Source of the DNA: Actinophytocola sp963840275
Lineage (GTDB): Bacteria > Actinomycetota > Actinomycetes > Mycobacteriales > Pseudonocardiaceae
Length of the DNA: 64,000 bases
Assembly (NCBI GenBank): GCA_963840275.1
Contig: CAWIYK010000001.1
Location: 620,001-684,000, forward strand
Direction: 5' to 3'
Part shown: piece by piece, positions 17,052 to 26,373 of the stretch
How the letters are laid out: each line of letters starts with the position of its first letter
Position numbering within the stretch: the first letter of the stretch is position 1
Translations under genes and position numbers: made by a program
Notes under the pieces: generated by a model
What the model saw: the letters and a program-made list of their open reading frames with translations, nothing else
Told to the model about the DNA's origin: nothing
Database searches by the model: none

Positions 17052-20000
17052 TTAGGGGCGCGGGCGGATCTCCAGCTCGCTCAGGCGTGCCAGCAGCGCC
17101 GCCATCGTGTGCGTCTCGTCGGCGTAGAAGGCGGACTCGCGGACCCTGTGCAGGTGCCAGCCGCAGCGTTCGAGGTCTCGCTGGGCCGCCAGCTCGCGTT
17201 CGTAGGCGGTCGGGCCGGACCACGTGTCGCCCTCGCACAGGATGGCCAGTCTGGCGCGCGACCCCACGGCCACCAGGTCCAGCCGGAGGCGCTCGACCTG
17301 GTACGACGGCACGATGGTGTAGCCGAGGCCGACCAGGCGGTTCGCCACGCGCTGCTCGAACAGGGAGTCGAACGGCTCGACCCGCACGTCCGGGGGCACC
17401 GGGCGGGTCAGTGAGCCGTCCGCGCCGTCCTTGCGGGCCGCGATCACGCCGTAGCAGTGGTCGAGCAGCTGGAAGCGCATGTCCTCCGGGTTCGTGAGCG
17501 CGGCGAGCGGCACCGAGTGGAACACCCACATCTGGTCCCGCGCCCGCGACGCCGCGACGTTGTAGCGCTGCACGAACATCTCCCGCGTCAGTGGAAGCAG
17601 CCGGTCGGCGCCACCGGCGACCATCGACAGGAACATCACGTCGCGCTCGGCGCCCTGGAAGTCCGCCGAGTCGCCGCACTGGAGCTTGCGCGCGGCCCAG
17701 TCCTCCGGAGCGACGCGTTCCAGCAGCCGACGTTCGATCGCCTTCGCCTGCGTGCCGCCAAGCAGGGAGATCACGCCGAACGTCTTGCCGTCGTAGCGCG
17801 GGTCGGCGAGGCACTTCTCCAGCTGCTCGACGACCGCCTCGACCTCCGCCGCGTTGACCTTGGCCTCGGTCGTGCCGCCGACGAACACCGCCCGGATCGG
17901 TTCCAGGCGGTCGGCGCCGTACTGGCGCACGGGGACCAGGCGGATGCCGTCCGGCTCGTACGCGACGCGGTTCGAGAACCCGATGATCTCCGGGACACAC
18001 CTACGGTGCTCGGTGAGCGTGAGCAGCCCCCGGTAGCGCATCTTCGCCTCGTCGAACAGGCTGCGCTGCGGGTCCTGCCACGCCGAGCGGTAGGGGTCGT
18101 CGCCGAGGTACTGGCCGGCCAGGTCCCGCAGCTGCTGCTGGTCGACCCCCACGGCGGTCGGCGAGACCTGCTTGTCGTCGCCGATCACGACCATCCTCGG
18201 GGCCAGGTACTGCAGGAACGTCGCCTCCAGCCCGGCCTGCGACGCCTCGTCGACGATCACCACGTCGAACATGTCCCTGGCGATCTGCAGCTGCTCCGCG
18301 ATCCGGTACACCGGCATGATCCACACCGGCACGGCGGACCGGCAGCGGTCCATCGCCTGCCGGACCTCGACGCGCCGCTGCGCCGCGTACTTCCCGGTGC
18401 CCTTGCCGAGCCGCCGCACCAGGTACGCGTAGTGCTCCAGGTTCGCCCGCGCCTGACCCGTGAGCCGGTCGGGCGACACCGCGTGCCGCCACGCCCGCGT
18501 CGCCGCCAGGGTCTCGATCTCGCGGCGGATCCGCTCCTCCGTCAGCCCGATCTCCGCCTGCAACGCGTTCACGTCCGCCGCGCCCTGCGCCACCACCCAC
18601 GCGCTCGCGGCGGCCCACGCCCACGCGTCGCCGAACGCCGCCAGCCGCTCGGCCCACGGCCCCGGGGTGGCGACCGCGGCACGCAGCCCGGGCGGCACCG
18701 CCTCGCCGAGCGCGTCCCGGCGCGCCATCAGCGAACGCACGGACACCAGGCGCGCCAACCGGTGGTACGCCGTCGCGTAGGACGCCGGGTCGCGTTCCCG
18801 CGCCGCGGCGAGCAGTGCCGGCACACACGGCGCCACGTCCACTCGACCGGCCACTGTGGACACCGCGGACTCCAGCCGGCGCAAGGGAAGCGTCGCGGTC
18901 GTGTGCGCGTCGACGGCGGCGGCCACGTCGGCGAGGTTGGCGTAGCGGCGGAGGGCGTCGACGTCCGTCCAGTCCGGCCGCGGCAGCCCGGCCTCCGCGA
19001 ACCGCCGCTGCTCCAGCTCCAACGCCTCGCCGAGGCGCAGCACCCGGTGCAGCTGGTCCAGCTCGGTGCCGTGCCACTGCAGGCGCTCGTGCGCCGGGTC
19101 GGTCGGCAGTGTGGAGACCCCGCCCGGCCAAGCGCGGTCCAGCGCGCCGAGGACCCGCGTCGCCTCGGCCCACACCAGGAACGCGCCGACCTGCGCCGCC
19201 GACGTCGGCGCCAGCCCGTCCACCCGCACCTGCTCGAACAGCGGCTGCGCCTGCTTCACCGGCTTCGCGGTGAGCGCGCCGATCTTGGGCAGCCCGTTCG
19301 CGCCGGTCTTCAGCGTGGCGCCGGCGAGGTGCGCGTGCAGCTGCTTCGCCAGCGGCACCAACGGGTTGACGTTGCCGGTGACCTCGACCTCGGTGAGCGG
19401 GCCGAGCTGCCCGACGAGGGCGCCGGCCTGCCCGACGAGCTGGCTGATCTGGGCGGCCCGCCCCTGCCAGAGCCGGGCGCGGCCGGACCGGACGTCGGCC
19501 AGCGCCTCGGTCATCCACGTCTCCCGCCGGCGCGCGAGGTCGTCCGCCTCGTCGGCCAGCTCCGACAGCCGCCGCCGCAGCTGCGCGCGGGCGCCGGGCT
19601 CGACCGCGCGGACCGCCTCGAACGCCGGGTGCTGCTTGAGGTTCGCGTGCCGGGCCTCGGTCTCGGCGGCGGCCCGCTCGGTGTCGACGAACTCGGCGAA
19701 CACCTGCGGCGCGGGTGCGGTGCCCAGCTCGACGAGCCGCAGCGCCGCCTCCGCCTCGTCCGCGCGCAGCGCCGCGTCGGTCAGGAGTCCGAGCCATTCC
19801 AGGACTTCGGCCGTGGTCAGCGGGGGAGCGCTGTCGGCGGGCACCTCGACGAGGACGCGCAGCCAGCCGAACCTCGGCTCCTGGGCACTCAGCCGCGACG
19901 CGATCGCGGCCAGCGTGCCGGTGTAGCCGGCGTGGGTGTGCTCGCGCACCTCGTGCTGGCGCGCGGCGACCAGCTCGGCGTGCAGGTCCGCGCGCCGCAG

Positions 20001-21419
20001 CCCGAGCGCCTCGACGGCCGCGAGACACCGACGCACTGTGTCGGCCGCGGCGTCCTCGTCGTGCTCGGTGGCCGCCGCCGCGATCCGCTCCACCGCGACC
20101 TTCAGGTCGGACATGTCCTCGCGCGACGAGCCGACCACGGCCACCGACAGCGGCTTGATCTCGGTGGGCAGCTTGTCCCGCACCTCCCGCAGCGCGCGGT
20201 CGGTGTGCGCGGTGACGAGCACCCGCTTGCCCTGCGCGAGCAGGTGCGACAGCAACGCCGCCGCGGTGTGCGTCTTGCCGGTGCCCGGCGGGCCCTGCAC
20301 GAGCGTCTGCGCCTGGGTGTCGACCTGTCGGACGATCCGCAGCTGGGTGTCGTTGACGGGCAGCGGAAGGAACGTGTCACCGTCCACTTCGACCAGTGCG
20401 CCGTCCGAAGTGGACTCCCGGTGCGCGCGGGTGCGGTGGTCCGGGTCGACGAGCGGGCGCAGCCCGTCCGGCACGTCGCCCGCCTCGGACAGCTGGTCCA
20501 CGATCGTCTCGAAGATCTCCACGAGACCCTGCTGCGAGCGGCGGCGCAGGATCACCGCGGGGGCGTACGCGGCCACCGCGGTGGGCTCCGGGGCCGGCGC
20601 CGCGTCCTCGTCCCGGTACTCGCCGTTCGCGTCCAGCGTGTGCACCACGCGGCGGACCAGCGCGCCGGTCTCCGCGCGGCGCAGCGGATGCGTCTCCAGC
20701 TCGCGGGCCTGCGCGCGGATGTCGTTGATGTGCTTGGGGTTCGGCACCAGGCCGGGGTCGAGCATGTCCAGCTCGACGTCCGCGGTGGCGACCGACTCGA
20801 CGCGGTGCACGGTCAGCCGCCCGGTGTCGTCGTCGAAGCGGATGCCCACCGGGGCGGTGACGACGTGCCGCGACACCGGCTCGTGGCCGGGCGGGGTCCA
20901 CGCGAGGCAGCCGACGCCGAGCACCAGCTCGAGCTCCTCCGGGTTGCCGTTCGCGGCCACGTACGCGGCGAACAGCTGCGAGTAGCAAGAACGAACCGGT
21001 CGGTCGGTTTTTTCTTGGGCGGACCACAGCGACCACTCCGCGCGCCACTCGGCGAACCGCTCCGGCACGGTCGGGAACACCTCGGCGTCGAGGTCGCCGG
21101 AGAGTGCCGGGCGGGCCGTTGAATCGTGCCAATCTCCGGACAGCCACGGCAAAAGCTCGGCCGGCGGCGCGGGCGGCTCGGCCCGGGTGACGCGCTCCAC
21201 CGTGAGTATGTCCGCGTCCGGCTCGGGTTCACCCCGATGGGTGGACACGACCGCCGGGTGATCGGGTACGTTGTCCAGCCACAGGACCGAGCGGTAGCCG
21301 TCCGCGGTGCGCGGCGGCTGGTTCTTGAGCTGTTGTGTCCGACCGAGAAACTCGAACAGCCGGACGGCGCGGCCGACCAGTGGGTCCTGACCGGCGCCCC
21401 CGATGGTCGCCTCGCGCAC
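17052..21419 (-). CDS. SF1 (COG1112-type) helicase/ATPase with C-terminal Vsr-like nuclease domain
   Basis: A 1455-residue protein. Helicase motif I (Walker A) GPPGTGKT lies near residue 375; motif II VIVDEASQAG near 1050; later motifs include RRCVPEIIGFSN and AASRARDQMW. A long helical insertion rich in Ala and Arg separates motifs I and II. The last 100 residues (FEQRVANRLVGLGY, LDLVAVGSRARLAILCEGD) look like a Vsr/MTES_1575-type restriction-endonuclease fold. The N-terminal 350 residues are a family-specific domain. Similar large UPF1-like helicases fused to a nuclease domain occur in anti-phage systems such as Mokosh type II (PLD nuclease there), so a defence or RNA/DNA repair role is possible. 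It stands alone. Start GTG 21419. Confidence 0.85.
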   Translation of the reverse strand: MREATIGGAGQDPLVGRAVRLFEFLGRTQQLKNQPPRTADGYRSVLWLDNVPDHPAVVSTHRGEPEPDADILTVERVTRAEPPAPPAELLPWLSGDWHDSTARPALSGDLDAEVFPTVPERFAEWRAEWSLWSAQEKTDRPVRSCYSQLFAAYVAANGNPEELELVLGVGCLAWTPPGHEPVSRHVVTAPVGIRFDDDTGRLTVHRVESVATADVELDMLDPGLVPNPKHINDIRAQARELETHPLRRAETGALVRRVVHTLDANGEYRDEDAAPAPEPTAVAAYAPAVILRRRSQQGLVEIFETIVDQLSEAGDVPDGLRPLVDPDHRTRAHRESTSDGALVEVDGDTFLPLPVNDTQLRIVRQVDTQAQTLVQGPPGTGKTHTAAALLSHLLAQGKRVLVTAHTDRALREVRDKLPTEIKPLSVAVVGSSREDMSDLKVAVERIAAAATEHDEDAAADTVRRCLAAVEALGLRRADLHAELVAARQHEVREHTHAGYTGTLAAIASRLSAQEPRFGWLRVLVEVPADSAPPLTTAEVLEWLGLLTDAALRADEAEAALRLVELGTAPAPQVFAEFVDTERAAAETEARHANLKQHPAFEAVRAVEPGARAQLRRRLSELADEADDLARRRETWMTEALADVRSGRARLWQGRAAQISQLVGQAGALVGQLGPLTEVEVTGNVNPLVPLAKQLHAHLAGATLKTGANGLPKIGALTAKPVKQAQPLFEQVRVDGLAPTSAAQVGAFLVWAEATRVLGALDRAWPGGVSTLPTDPAHERLQWHGTELDQLHRVLRLGEALELEQRRFAEAGLPRPDWTDVDALRRYANLADVAAAVDAHTTATLPLRRLESAVSTVAGRVDVAPCVPALLAAARERDPASYATAYHRLARLVSVRSLMARRDALGEAVPPGLRAAVATPGPWAERLAAFGDAWAWAAASAWVVAQGAADVNALQAEIGLTEERIRREIETLAATRAWRHAVSPDRLTGQARANLEHYAYLVRRLGKGTGKYAAQRRVEVRQAMDRCRSAVPVWIMPVYRIAEQLQIARDMFDVVIVDEASQAGLEATFLQYLAPRMVVIGDDKQVSPTAVGVDQQQLRDLAGQYLGDDPYRSAWQDPQRSLFDEAKMRYRGLLTLTEHRRCVPEIIGFSNRVAYEPDGIRLVPVRQYGADRLEPIRAVFVGGTTEAKVNAAEVEAVVEQLEKCLADPRYDGKTFGVISLLGGTQAKAIERRLLERVAPEDWAARKLQCGDSADFQGAERDVMFLSMVAGGADRLLPLTREMFVQRYNVAASRARDQMWVFHSVPLAALTNPEDMRFQLLDHCYGVIAARKDGADGSLTRPVPPDVRVEPFDSLFEQRVANRLVGLGYTIVPSYQVERLRLDLVAVGSRARLAILCEGDTWSGPTAYERELAAQRDLERCGWHLHRVRESAFYADETHTMAALLARLSELEIRPRP
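20986..21017. repeat. long inverted repeat inside the helicase gene
   Basis: A 32-base inverted repeat inside the coding region: outer arms CAAGAA/TTCTTG, two-base interruptions, inner arms AACCG/CGGTT, and loop GTCGGT. On the plus strand it ends in a run of six T, so it resembles an intrinsic terminator facing against the gene. Its base composition differs from the surrounding GC-rich sequence. The helicase frame stays open across it. Confidence 0.5.
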
Positions 21420-21527
21420 CCGGCTCCTCCGTGGTTTTCGTTGACAGTGCGGGACTCCACGCTACCGGAGTCGCGACCGTCCAGTCAGGCCCTTGCGGAG
21501 CGCGCCCGTTCGCGTACGTTGGGTGCC

Positions 21528-23114
21528 GTGACAGCGGATACGGACGTGTTGATCGTCGGCGGTAGCGCGGTGGGTCTGTCCACCGCGCTTTTTCTTGCGC
21601 ACCATGGAGTTCGCTGCGTGCTGGTCGAACGGCGCACCGAGACGACGCAGCATCCGGGCTTCCGGGGGCTCGCCGCGAGAACGATGGAACTCTATCGCGG
21701 CGTCGGCATCGAGCCGGACATCTGGGACGCCACCGGGCCGCAGCAGCACGTGGACGGGCACGTGGCCCGCGTGGCCAACCTGGCCGCCGAGGACGTCGGC
21801 TGGCTGCCGGTGCCGTGGGAGGACGACGCCGCCGAGATGAGCCCGTGCCGGCTGTGCACGTGCGACCAGGACCGGTTGGAGCCCGTGCTGCGCGCGGCGG
21901 CCGAGCGGCGCGGCGCCGATCTTCGGTTCGGCACCGAGCTGATCCGGTTCGAACAGGACGACGAGCAGGTCCGCGCGCTGGTGCGGACGGCTGAGGGCGA
22001 GCACGAGCTGCGGGCCCGCTACCTGGTCGCCGCGGACGGGCAGCACGGCAGGACCCGGCAGGCGGCCGGCATCGAACGCAGCGGGCCCGGGGTGCTGGAA
22101 CACCGGGTGTCCATCCTGTTCCGGACCGACCTCGAACCGTTCCTGGACGGCAGGCGGCTCACCGCGTGCGTCGTCGACGACGTGCGCGGCACGATGGTCC
22201 CGCTCGAAGCGGGCCGCTGGATGATGAGCGTGCCCTACCAGCCGGCCGACGGTGAGTCGCTCGAGGACTTCACCGAGAGCCGTTGCCTGGCACTGTTCCA
22301 CGCCGGCGCCGGCCGCGAGGACGTCGACGCGACCCTGCTCCGCGTGGTGCCGTGGCGGCCGGCCGCGCTGGTCGCCGACCGCTTCCGGGCCGGACGGGTG
22401 TTCCTCGCCGGCGACGCGGCCCACGTCATGCCGCCGACCGGCGCCTTCGGTGGCAACTCGGGGATCGCCGACGCGCACAACCTCGCGTGGAAGCTCGCCG
22501 CCGTGCTGGCGGGCGCGGGGGAGTCCCTGCTGGACACGTACGAGGCGGAACGCAAGCCGGTGGTGGAGGAGACCGTCAACGAGTCGCTCATCCGGCTGCG
22601 CTCGTGGTTCCGGCTCGCGGGCGGCGATCCCAACCGGACCGAGCCGCGCAACCACAACGCCGTGACGTTCGGCTACCGGTACGCCGCCGGCGCGATCGTC
22701 GCCGAGGACATCGACGACGACATCGACGACGACATCGACGACGACATGTTCGAGAACCCCGTGACGCCGTCCGGCCGGCCCGGCACCCGCGCGCCGCACG
22801 TGCGCATCGACGTCGCGGGGGTGGAGCGCTCCACCATCGACCTTTTCGGCCGGGAGTTCGTGCTGCTGTCCGGACCGGACACACCGGCGTGGCACGACGC
22901 GGCGGCCGGGCTCGCGGTGCCGCTCGGGTTGGTCGGCCACCGGGTGGGCACCGACGTGCTCGACGCGTACGGCGTCTCGCCGAGCGGGGCGGTGCTGGTG
23001 CGGCCGGACGGGTTCGTCGCGTGGCGCGCGCAGGAGGTCACCGACGACCCGGCCGCGACCCTTGCCGATGTCCTGGCCGGCGTGCTCTCGGTGTTCGCGA
23101 GCGCTCAGGCGTAG
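21528..23114 (+). CDS. FAD-dependent aromatic monooxygenase (PHBH/MhpA-PgaE group)
   Basis: A 528-residue flavoprotein hydroxylase. The FAD motifs are VLIVGGSAVGLSTALFL (residues about 7-23), YLVAADGQHGRT, and VFLAGDAAHVMPPTGAFGGN; a thioredoxin-like C-terminal domain follows. Such enzymes hydroxylate phenolic rings or polyketide aromatics with NAD(P)H and O2. GTG 21528 gives the normal N-terminus. An acidic tandem repeat (22707-22747) is inserted in the linker before the C-terminal domain. The 3' end overlaps the convergent MBL gene by ten bases. Confidence 0.88.
   Translation: MTADTDVLIVGGSAVGLSTALFLAHHGVRCVLVERRTETTQHPGFRGLAARTMELYRGVGIEPDIWDATGPQQHVDGHVARVANLAAEDVGWLPVPWEDDAAEMSPCRLCTCDQDRLEPVLRAAAERRGADLRFGTELIRFEQDDEQVRALVRTAEGEHELRARYLVAADGQHGRTRQAAGIERSGPGVLEHRVSILFRTDLEPFLDGRRLTACVVDDVRGTMVPLEAGRWMMSVPYQPADGESLEDFTESRCLALFHAGAGREDVDATLLRVVPWRPAALVADRFRAGRVFLAGDAAHVMPPTGAFGGNSGIADAHNLAWKLAAVLAGAGESLLDTYEAERKPVVEETVNESLIRLRSWFRLAGGDPNRTEPRNHNAVTFGYRYAAGAIVAEDIDDDIDDDIDDDMFENPVTPSGRPGTRAPHVRIDVAGVERSTIDLFGREFVLLSGPDTPAWHDAAAGLAVPLGLVGHRVGTDVLDAYGVSPSGAVLVRPDGFVAWRAQEVTDDPAATLADVLAGVLSVFASAQA
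22707..22747 (+). repeat. 12-bp in-frame tandem repeat (three full copies plus part)
   Basis: The unit GACATCGACGAC occurs three times in perfect tandem (22707-22742), followed by GACAT. It encodes an acidic DIDD/IDDD repeat in the linker of the monooxygenase. Because the unit is a multiple of three, copy-number change would keep the frame. Confidence 0.9.
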
Positions 23115-24055
23115 CAGCTCAGGGGCTTCCCGCCGTTGTAGGTGATCATGTCGCCGAGCGCGGCCACCACGTCGATCCGCGCGCCCGGCTCCGCGCCGTC
23201 GAGCTCGGCGTACGCGCGGTGCAGGTTGCCGGCGATCCGCTCGCGGTCCTTCAGGTCGGCGAACTCGCCGAGGTCCACCTCGCGTGCCACCTCGAGCGGC
23301 GCGAGTCCCGCGGCCTTGCCGTCGCGCGCGGTCCGCTGCACGAAACGGAGGTAGGCGAGGATCTCGTCGATCAGTTGCGGGCCGGCGACCGGTCCGTGGC
23401 CGGGCACGATCGTCCGCGCGCCGAGGGGTTTCAGCACGGTCTCGAGCACCTCGATCGCGCCGGCGATCGAGCCCTGCACCAGGAAGGGGGTGCCGCCGTT
23501 GAACAGCAGGTCGCCGCAGAACAGCAGCTCCCGCTCCGGCACCCAGACGATCGAGTCGTTGTTCGTGTGCGCCGCGGTGCCGACATGCGTGACCTCGCAC
23601 CGCAGGTCGTCGACCCACAACGTGACGCCCTCGGTGTAGGTGAGGAACGGCGGCTCCAGCTCGATGTCGCCCCAGTCGACGTCGGTCCAGATCGGCGCGT
23701 CGCGCGGCATGCCCCATTCGGCGATGCCGGTCCGCGTGCGCTCGTGGCCCACGATCGTCGCGCCGGGGAAGAGGTAGTTGCCGAACGTGTGGTCGCCGTG
23801 GTGATGCGTGTTGACGAGGGTGCGCACCGGGAGCGGGGTCACGGCGCCGATCGCGTCGAGGTAGGCGCGGGTGCGGCGCTCGGTCGAACACGCGTCGACG
23901 CTGATCACGCCGCGACTGCCGACGAAGAACCCGGTGTTGTTGATCCACCACGTGCCGTCCGGCTGGATGTAGGCGTGGATGCCGTCGCTGACCTCCTCGA
24001 CGCGCGGCGGGCCCGGGGTCGTGATGTCGTGCGCGGTGCTCGTCACCCTGTCCAC
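23105..24055 (-). CDS. MBL-fold metallo-hydrolase
   Basis: A 316-residue metallo-beta-lactamase-fold protein. The metal motif THHHGDHTFGN lies about one third along, with later ligands in TAAHTNNDSIVW, CGDLLFNGGTP and VPGHGPV. The arrangement matches MBL hydrolases and cyclases that sit beside flavin monooxygenases. Two starts are possible (GTG 24055 or GTG 24046); the longer is given. It converges on the monooxygenase gene with a ten-base overlap, so they are neighbours rather than an operon. Confidence 0.83.
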   Translation of the reverse strand: MDRVTSTAHDITTPGPPRVEEVSDGIHAYIQPDGTWWINNTGFFVGSRGVISVDACSTERRTRAYLDAIGAVTPLPVRTLVNTHHHGDHTFGNYLFPGATIVGHERTRTGIAEWGMPRDAPIWTDVDWGDIELEPPFLTYTEGVTLWVDDLRCEVTHVGTAAHTNNDSIVWVPERELLFCGDLLFNGGTPFLVQGSIAGAIEVLETVLKPLGARTIVPGHGPVAGPQLIDEILAYLRFVQRTARDGKAAGLAPLEVAREVDLGEFADLKDRERIAGNLHRAYAELDGAEPGARIDVVAALGDMITYNGGKPLSCYA

Positions 24056-24125
24056 CCTAGGGCGGAACCGGACGAGTTTCGGAAGAGACCTTGACGGGCT
24101 GTGCCGGACATACCACGGTTAGGGA

Positions 24126-24139
24126 TGAGAGCGCTCTCA
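24126..24139. promoter_or_regulatory. 14-bp perfect palindrome, LacI-family operator style
   Basis: TGAGAGCGCTCTCA is a perfect 14-base palindrome 56 bases upstream of the protease start. It differs by two symmetric bases from the CebR box (TGGGAGCGCTCCCA) of actinomycetes, the LacI-family cellobiose repressor site. A LacI-type repressor is therefore the likely binder; none is encoded nearby. Confidence 0.55.
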
Positions 24140-24194
24140 CCTTCTCTCGCCGGATCTTCGGGTCCGGCACCCCTGCGGAGAAACGAGAGCACGA

Positions 24195-25347
24195 ATGAGG
24201 GCACACAAGAGAACACTGTTGGCGGCGGCGGCCTGCGCCGTCGTCACGCTGGGCACGGTCATGGGCGGCGGCTCGTCCGCCGCCGCGCCCGCGTCCGCAC
24301 CGGTCGCGTCCGAGGGCATGGTCGCGGCGATGCAGCGTGACCTGGGCCTGACCGAGGCGCAGGCGATCACCCGGCTGCGTCAGGAGGCCGTGGCCATCGA
24401 CATCGGCCCGGCCGCCAGGAGCGCGGCCGGCGCGTCCTACGGCGGCGCGTGGTTCGACCAGAAGCTCGGCAAGCTGGTCGTCGGGGTCGCGGGACGTCGG
24501 GGTCGAGTCGCGGGCGGCCGCCGTGCGCGCGACCGGCGCGGTCGCGGTGTCGGTGCCACGCACCGAGGCCCAGCTCGACGCGGCCAAGGCGGCGGTCGAC
24601 GCGTACGCGCGGGAGCACGGTGTCCCCGCCGGCGTCACCGGCTGGCACACCGACGTCCGCACCGGGTCGCTGGTGGTCTCGGCGCGGCCGGGGGCCGACA
24701 CCGCGGCATTTGTCGAGGCCGCGCGTTCGGGCGGGCCGGTCACGGTCGAGTCGGCGCCGGCGGTCCCGCGTCCGGTCTCGGCCGGCACCGTCGGCGGCGA
24801 CCCGTACTACATCAACGGGAACACCCGCTGCTCCATCGGCTTCTCGGTGCACGGCGGGTTCGTGAGCGCCGGGCACTGCGGCGGCGTCGGCAGCTCGGTG
24901 GTCGGCTGGGACGGCTCCGCCATGGGGTCGTTCGCCGGCTCCTCGTTCCCGGGCAACGACTACTCGTTCATCCGGATCGGCAACGGCTGGTGGACCGCGC
25001 CGGTCGTGCTCGGTTGGGGCACCGTGCCCGACCAGCTGGTCCGCGGCTCCGGCGAGGCGCCGGTCGGCTCGTCGATCTGCCGCTCTGGGTCCACGACCCA
25101 CTGGCACTGCGGCACGGTGCTCGGCAAGGGGCAGGCGGTCGCCTACCCGCAGGGCACGGTGTACGAGATGACGAAGACGAACGTGTGCGCGGAGCCGGGC
25201 GACTCCGGCGGCTCGTTCATCACCGGCGACCAGGCACAGGGCGTGACGTCCGGCGGCTGGGGCAACTGCGGCGGTGGCGGCGAGACGTGGTTCCAGCCCG
25301 TGAACGAGATTCTCGCCGTCTACGGGTTGAGCCTCGTCACAGCGTGA
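24195..25347 (+). pseudogene. secreted S1 serine protease (alpha-lytic/streptogrisin type), one-base frameshift
   Basis: The gene encodes a signal peptide (MRAHKRTLLAAAACAVVTLG), an alpha-lytic-type prodomain (MQRDLGLTEAQAITRLRQEA) and a chymotrypsin-fold mature domain with the triad in VSAGHCGG (His), NDYSFIRI (Asp) and AEPGDSGGSF (Ser). The first part (24195 to about 24493) is in one frame; the rest, from GVESRAAAVRATGAVAVSVP on, is in the next. Removing one G from the GGG at 24491-24493 restores a continuous protein of about 384 residues. Either a sequencing error in a G run or a real inactivating insertion. The only recognisable upstream element is the LacI-like palindrome at 24126. Confidence 0.8.
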
Positions 25348-25470
25348 GATGATCCCGCCGGCTCCGGTCACTCCATAGGTCGGATCCGGCGGTGCGTCTC
25401 CTCAGGAGAGTCGCGAGCGCGTACTCTCGGTTGTCTGGCGGTGACGTTCGAGCGATACGAGGAGGAGACG

Positions 25471-26373
25471 ATGCCCGCGGACGACCCGAGGGGCGACGAG
25501 ACTCCCAGGTTCGGCGGCGGCGAGCAGTCCGGCGCGCCCACCGCGCGGCGCATCGTGCTCGGCGCCCAGCTGCGCCGACTTCGCGAGGCCGCCGACATCT
25601 CCCGCGCCGACGCCGGCTACGCCATCCGCGGCTCGGACTCGAAGATCAGCCGCATGGAGCTCGGCCGCGTCGGGTTCAAGGAGCGCGACGTCGCCGACCT
25701 GCTGTCGATGTACGGCGTCAACTCCGCCGAGGAGCGCAGCGTCTTCCTCGAGATGGTCCGCAAGTCCAACGAGCGCGGCTGGTGGCACCGCTACTCGGGC
25801 ACCATGCCGAACTGGTTCCAGGACTTCGTCGGGCTCGAGGAGTCCGCGTCGCTGATCCAGAGCCATGAGCTGCAGTTCGTGCCCGGTCTGATGCAGACCG
25901 AGGACTACATCCGGGCGGTCGTCAGCCACGGCCGGCCCGAGCTGCTCGACCAGGAGGGCGAGCGGCGCGTCGCGCTGCGCCTCCAGCGGCAGAAGGTGCT
26001 GACCAGGCCCGGCGGACCACGCCTGTGGGCGGTCGTCGACGAGTCGGTGCTGCACCGCCCGATCGGCGGGCACCGCGTGCTGCGCGAGCAGATCGAGCAC
26101 CTGCTCGAGCTGACCAGGCAGCCGAACGTGACGCTGCAGATCCTGCCGTACCAGATGAGCGGCTACGCGGCGGAAGGCGCGTTCAGCATGCTGCGGTTCG
26201 CGGAGCCGACGCTGCCGGACGTCGTCTACATCGAGCACATCGGCGGCGCGCTGTACCTCGACCGCGTCGAGGAGCTCGAGCTCTACGGCCGCGTCATCGA
26301 CCGCCTCGCCGTCGACGCCGAGACGCCGGACCGCAGCCGTCAGCTGCTGTCCAAGTTCCGCACCGAGAACTGA
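25471..26373 (+). CDS. XRE-type helix-turn-helix regulator with DUF5753 domain (WhiJ-like)
   Basis: A 300-residue regulator: N-terminal XRE helix-turn-helix (LGAQLRRLREAADISRADAG to DSKISRMELG, about residues 30-75) and a DUF5753 ligand-like domain (residues about 110-295, with QSHELQFVPGLMQTEDYIRA). ATG 25471 is preceded by GGAGGAG. In actinomycetes this type is paired with a small DUF397 protein and controls development or antibiotic genes; the DUF397 gene follows at 26733. Confidence 0.88.
   Translation: MPADDPRGDETPRFGGGEQSGAPTARRIVLGAQLRRLREAADISRADAGYAIRGSDSKISRMELGRVGFKERDVADLLSMYGVNSAEERSVFLEMVRKSNERGWWHRYSGTMPNWFQDFVGLEESASLIQSHELQFVPGLMQTEDYIRAVVSHGRPELLDQEGERRVALRLQRQKVLTRPGGPRLWAVVDESVLHRPIGGHRVLREQIEHLLELTRQPNVTLQILPYQMSGYAAEGAFSMLRFAEPTLPDVVYIEHIGGALYLDRVEELELYGRVIDRLAVDAETPDRSRQLLSKFRTEN

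Noticed and set aside
17457..21122. A long open frame on the plus strand opposite the helicase
   Set aside because: Such mirrored frames are a by-product of GC-rich codon bias. The translation is a monotone Arg/Val/Gly/His mix without motifs, while the minus strand carries clear helicase motifs.
22707..22747. Possible CRISPR-like repeat
   Set aside because: The repeats are tandem without spacers, 12 bases long and in frame inside a coding region.
21528..24055. Aromatic polyketide cluster (monooxygenase plus MBL protein)
   Set aside because: No ketosynthase, acyl carrier or cyclase genes are present, and the two genes are convergent rather than co-transcribed.
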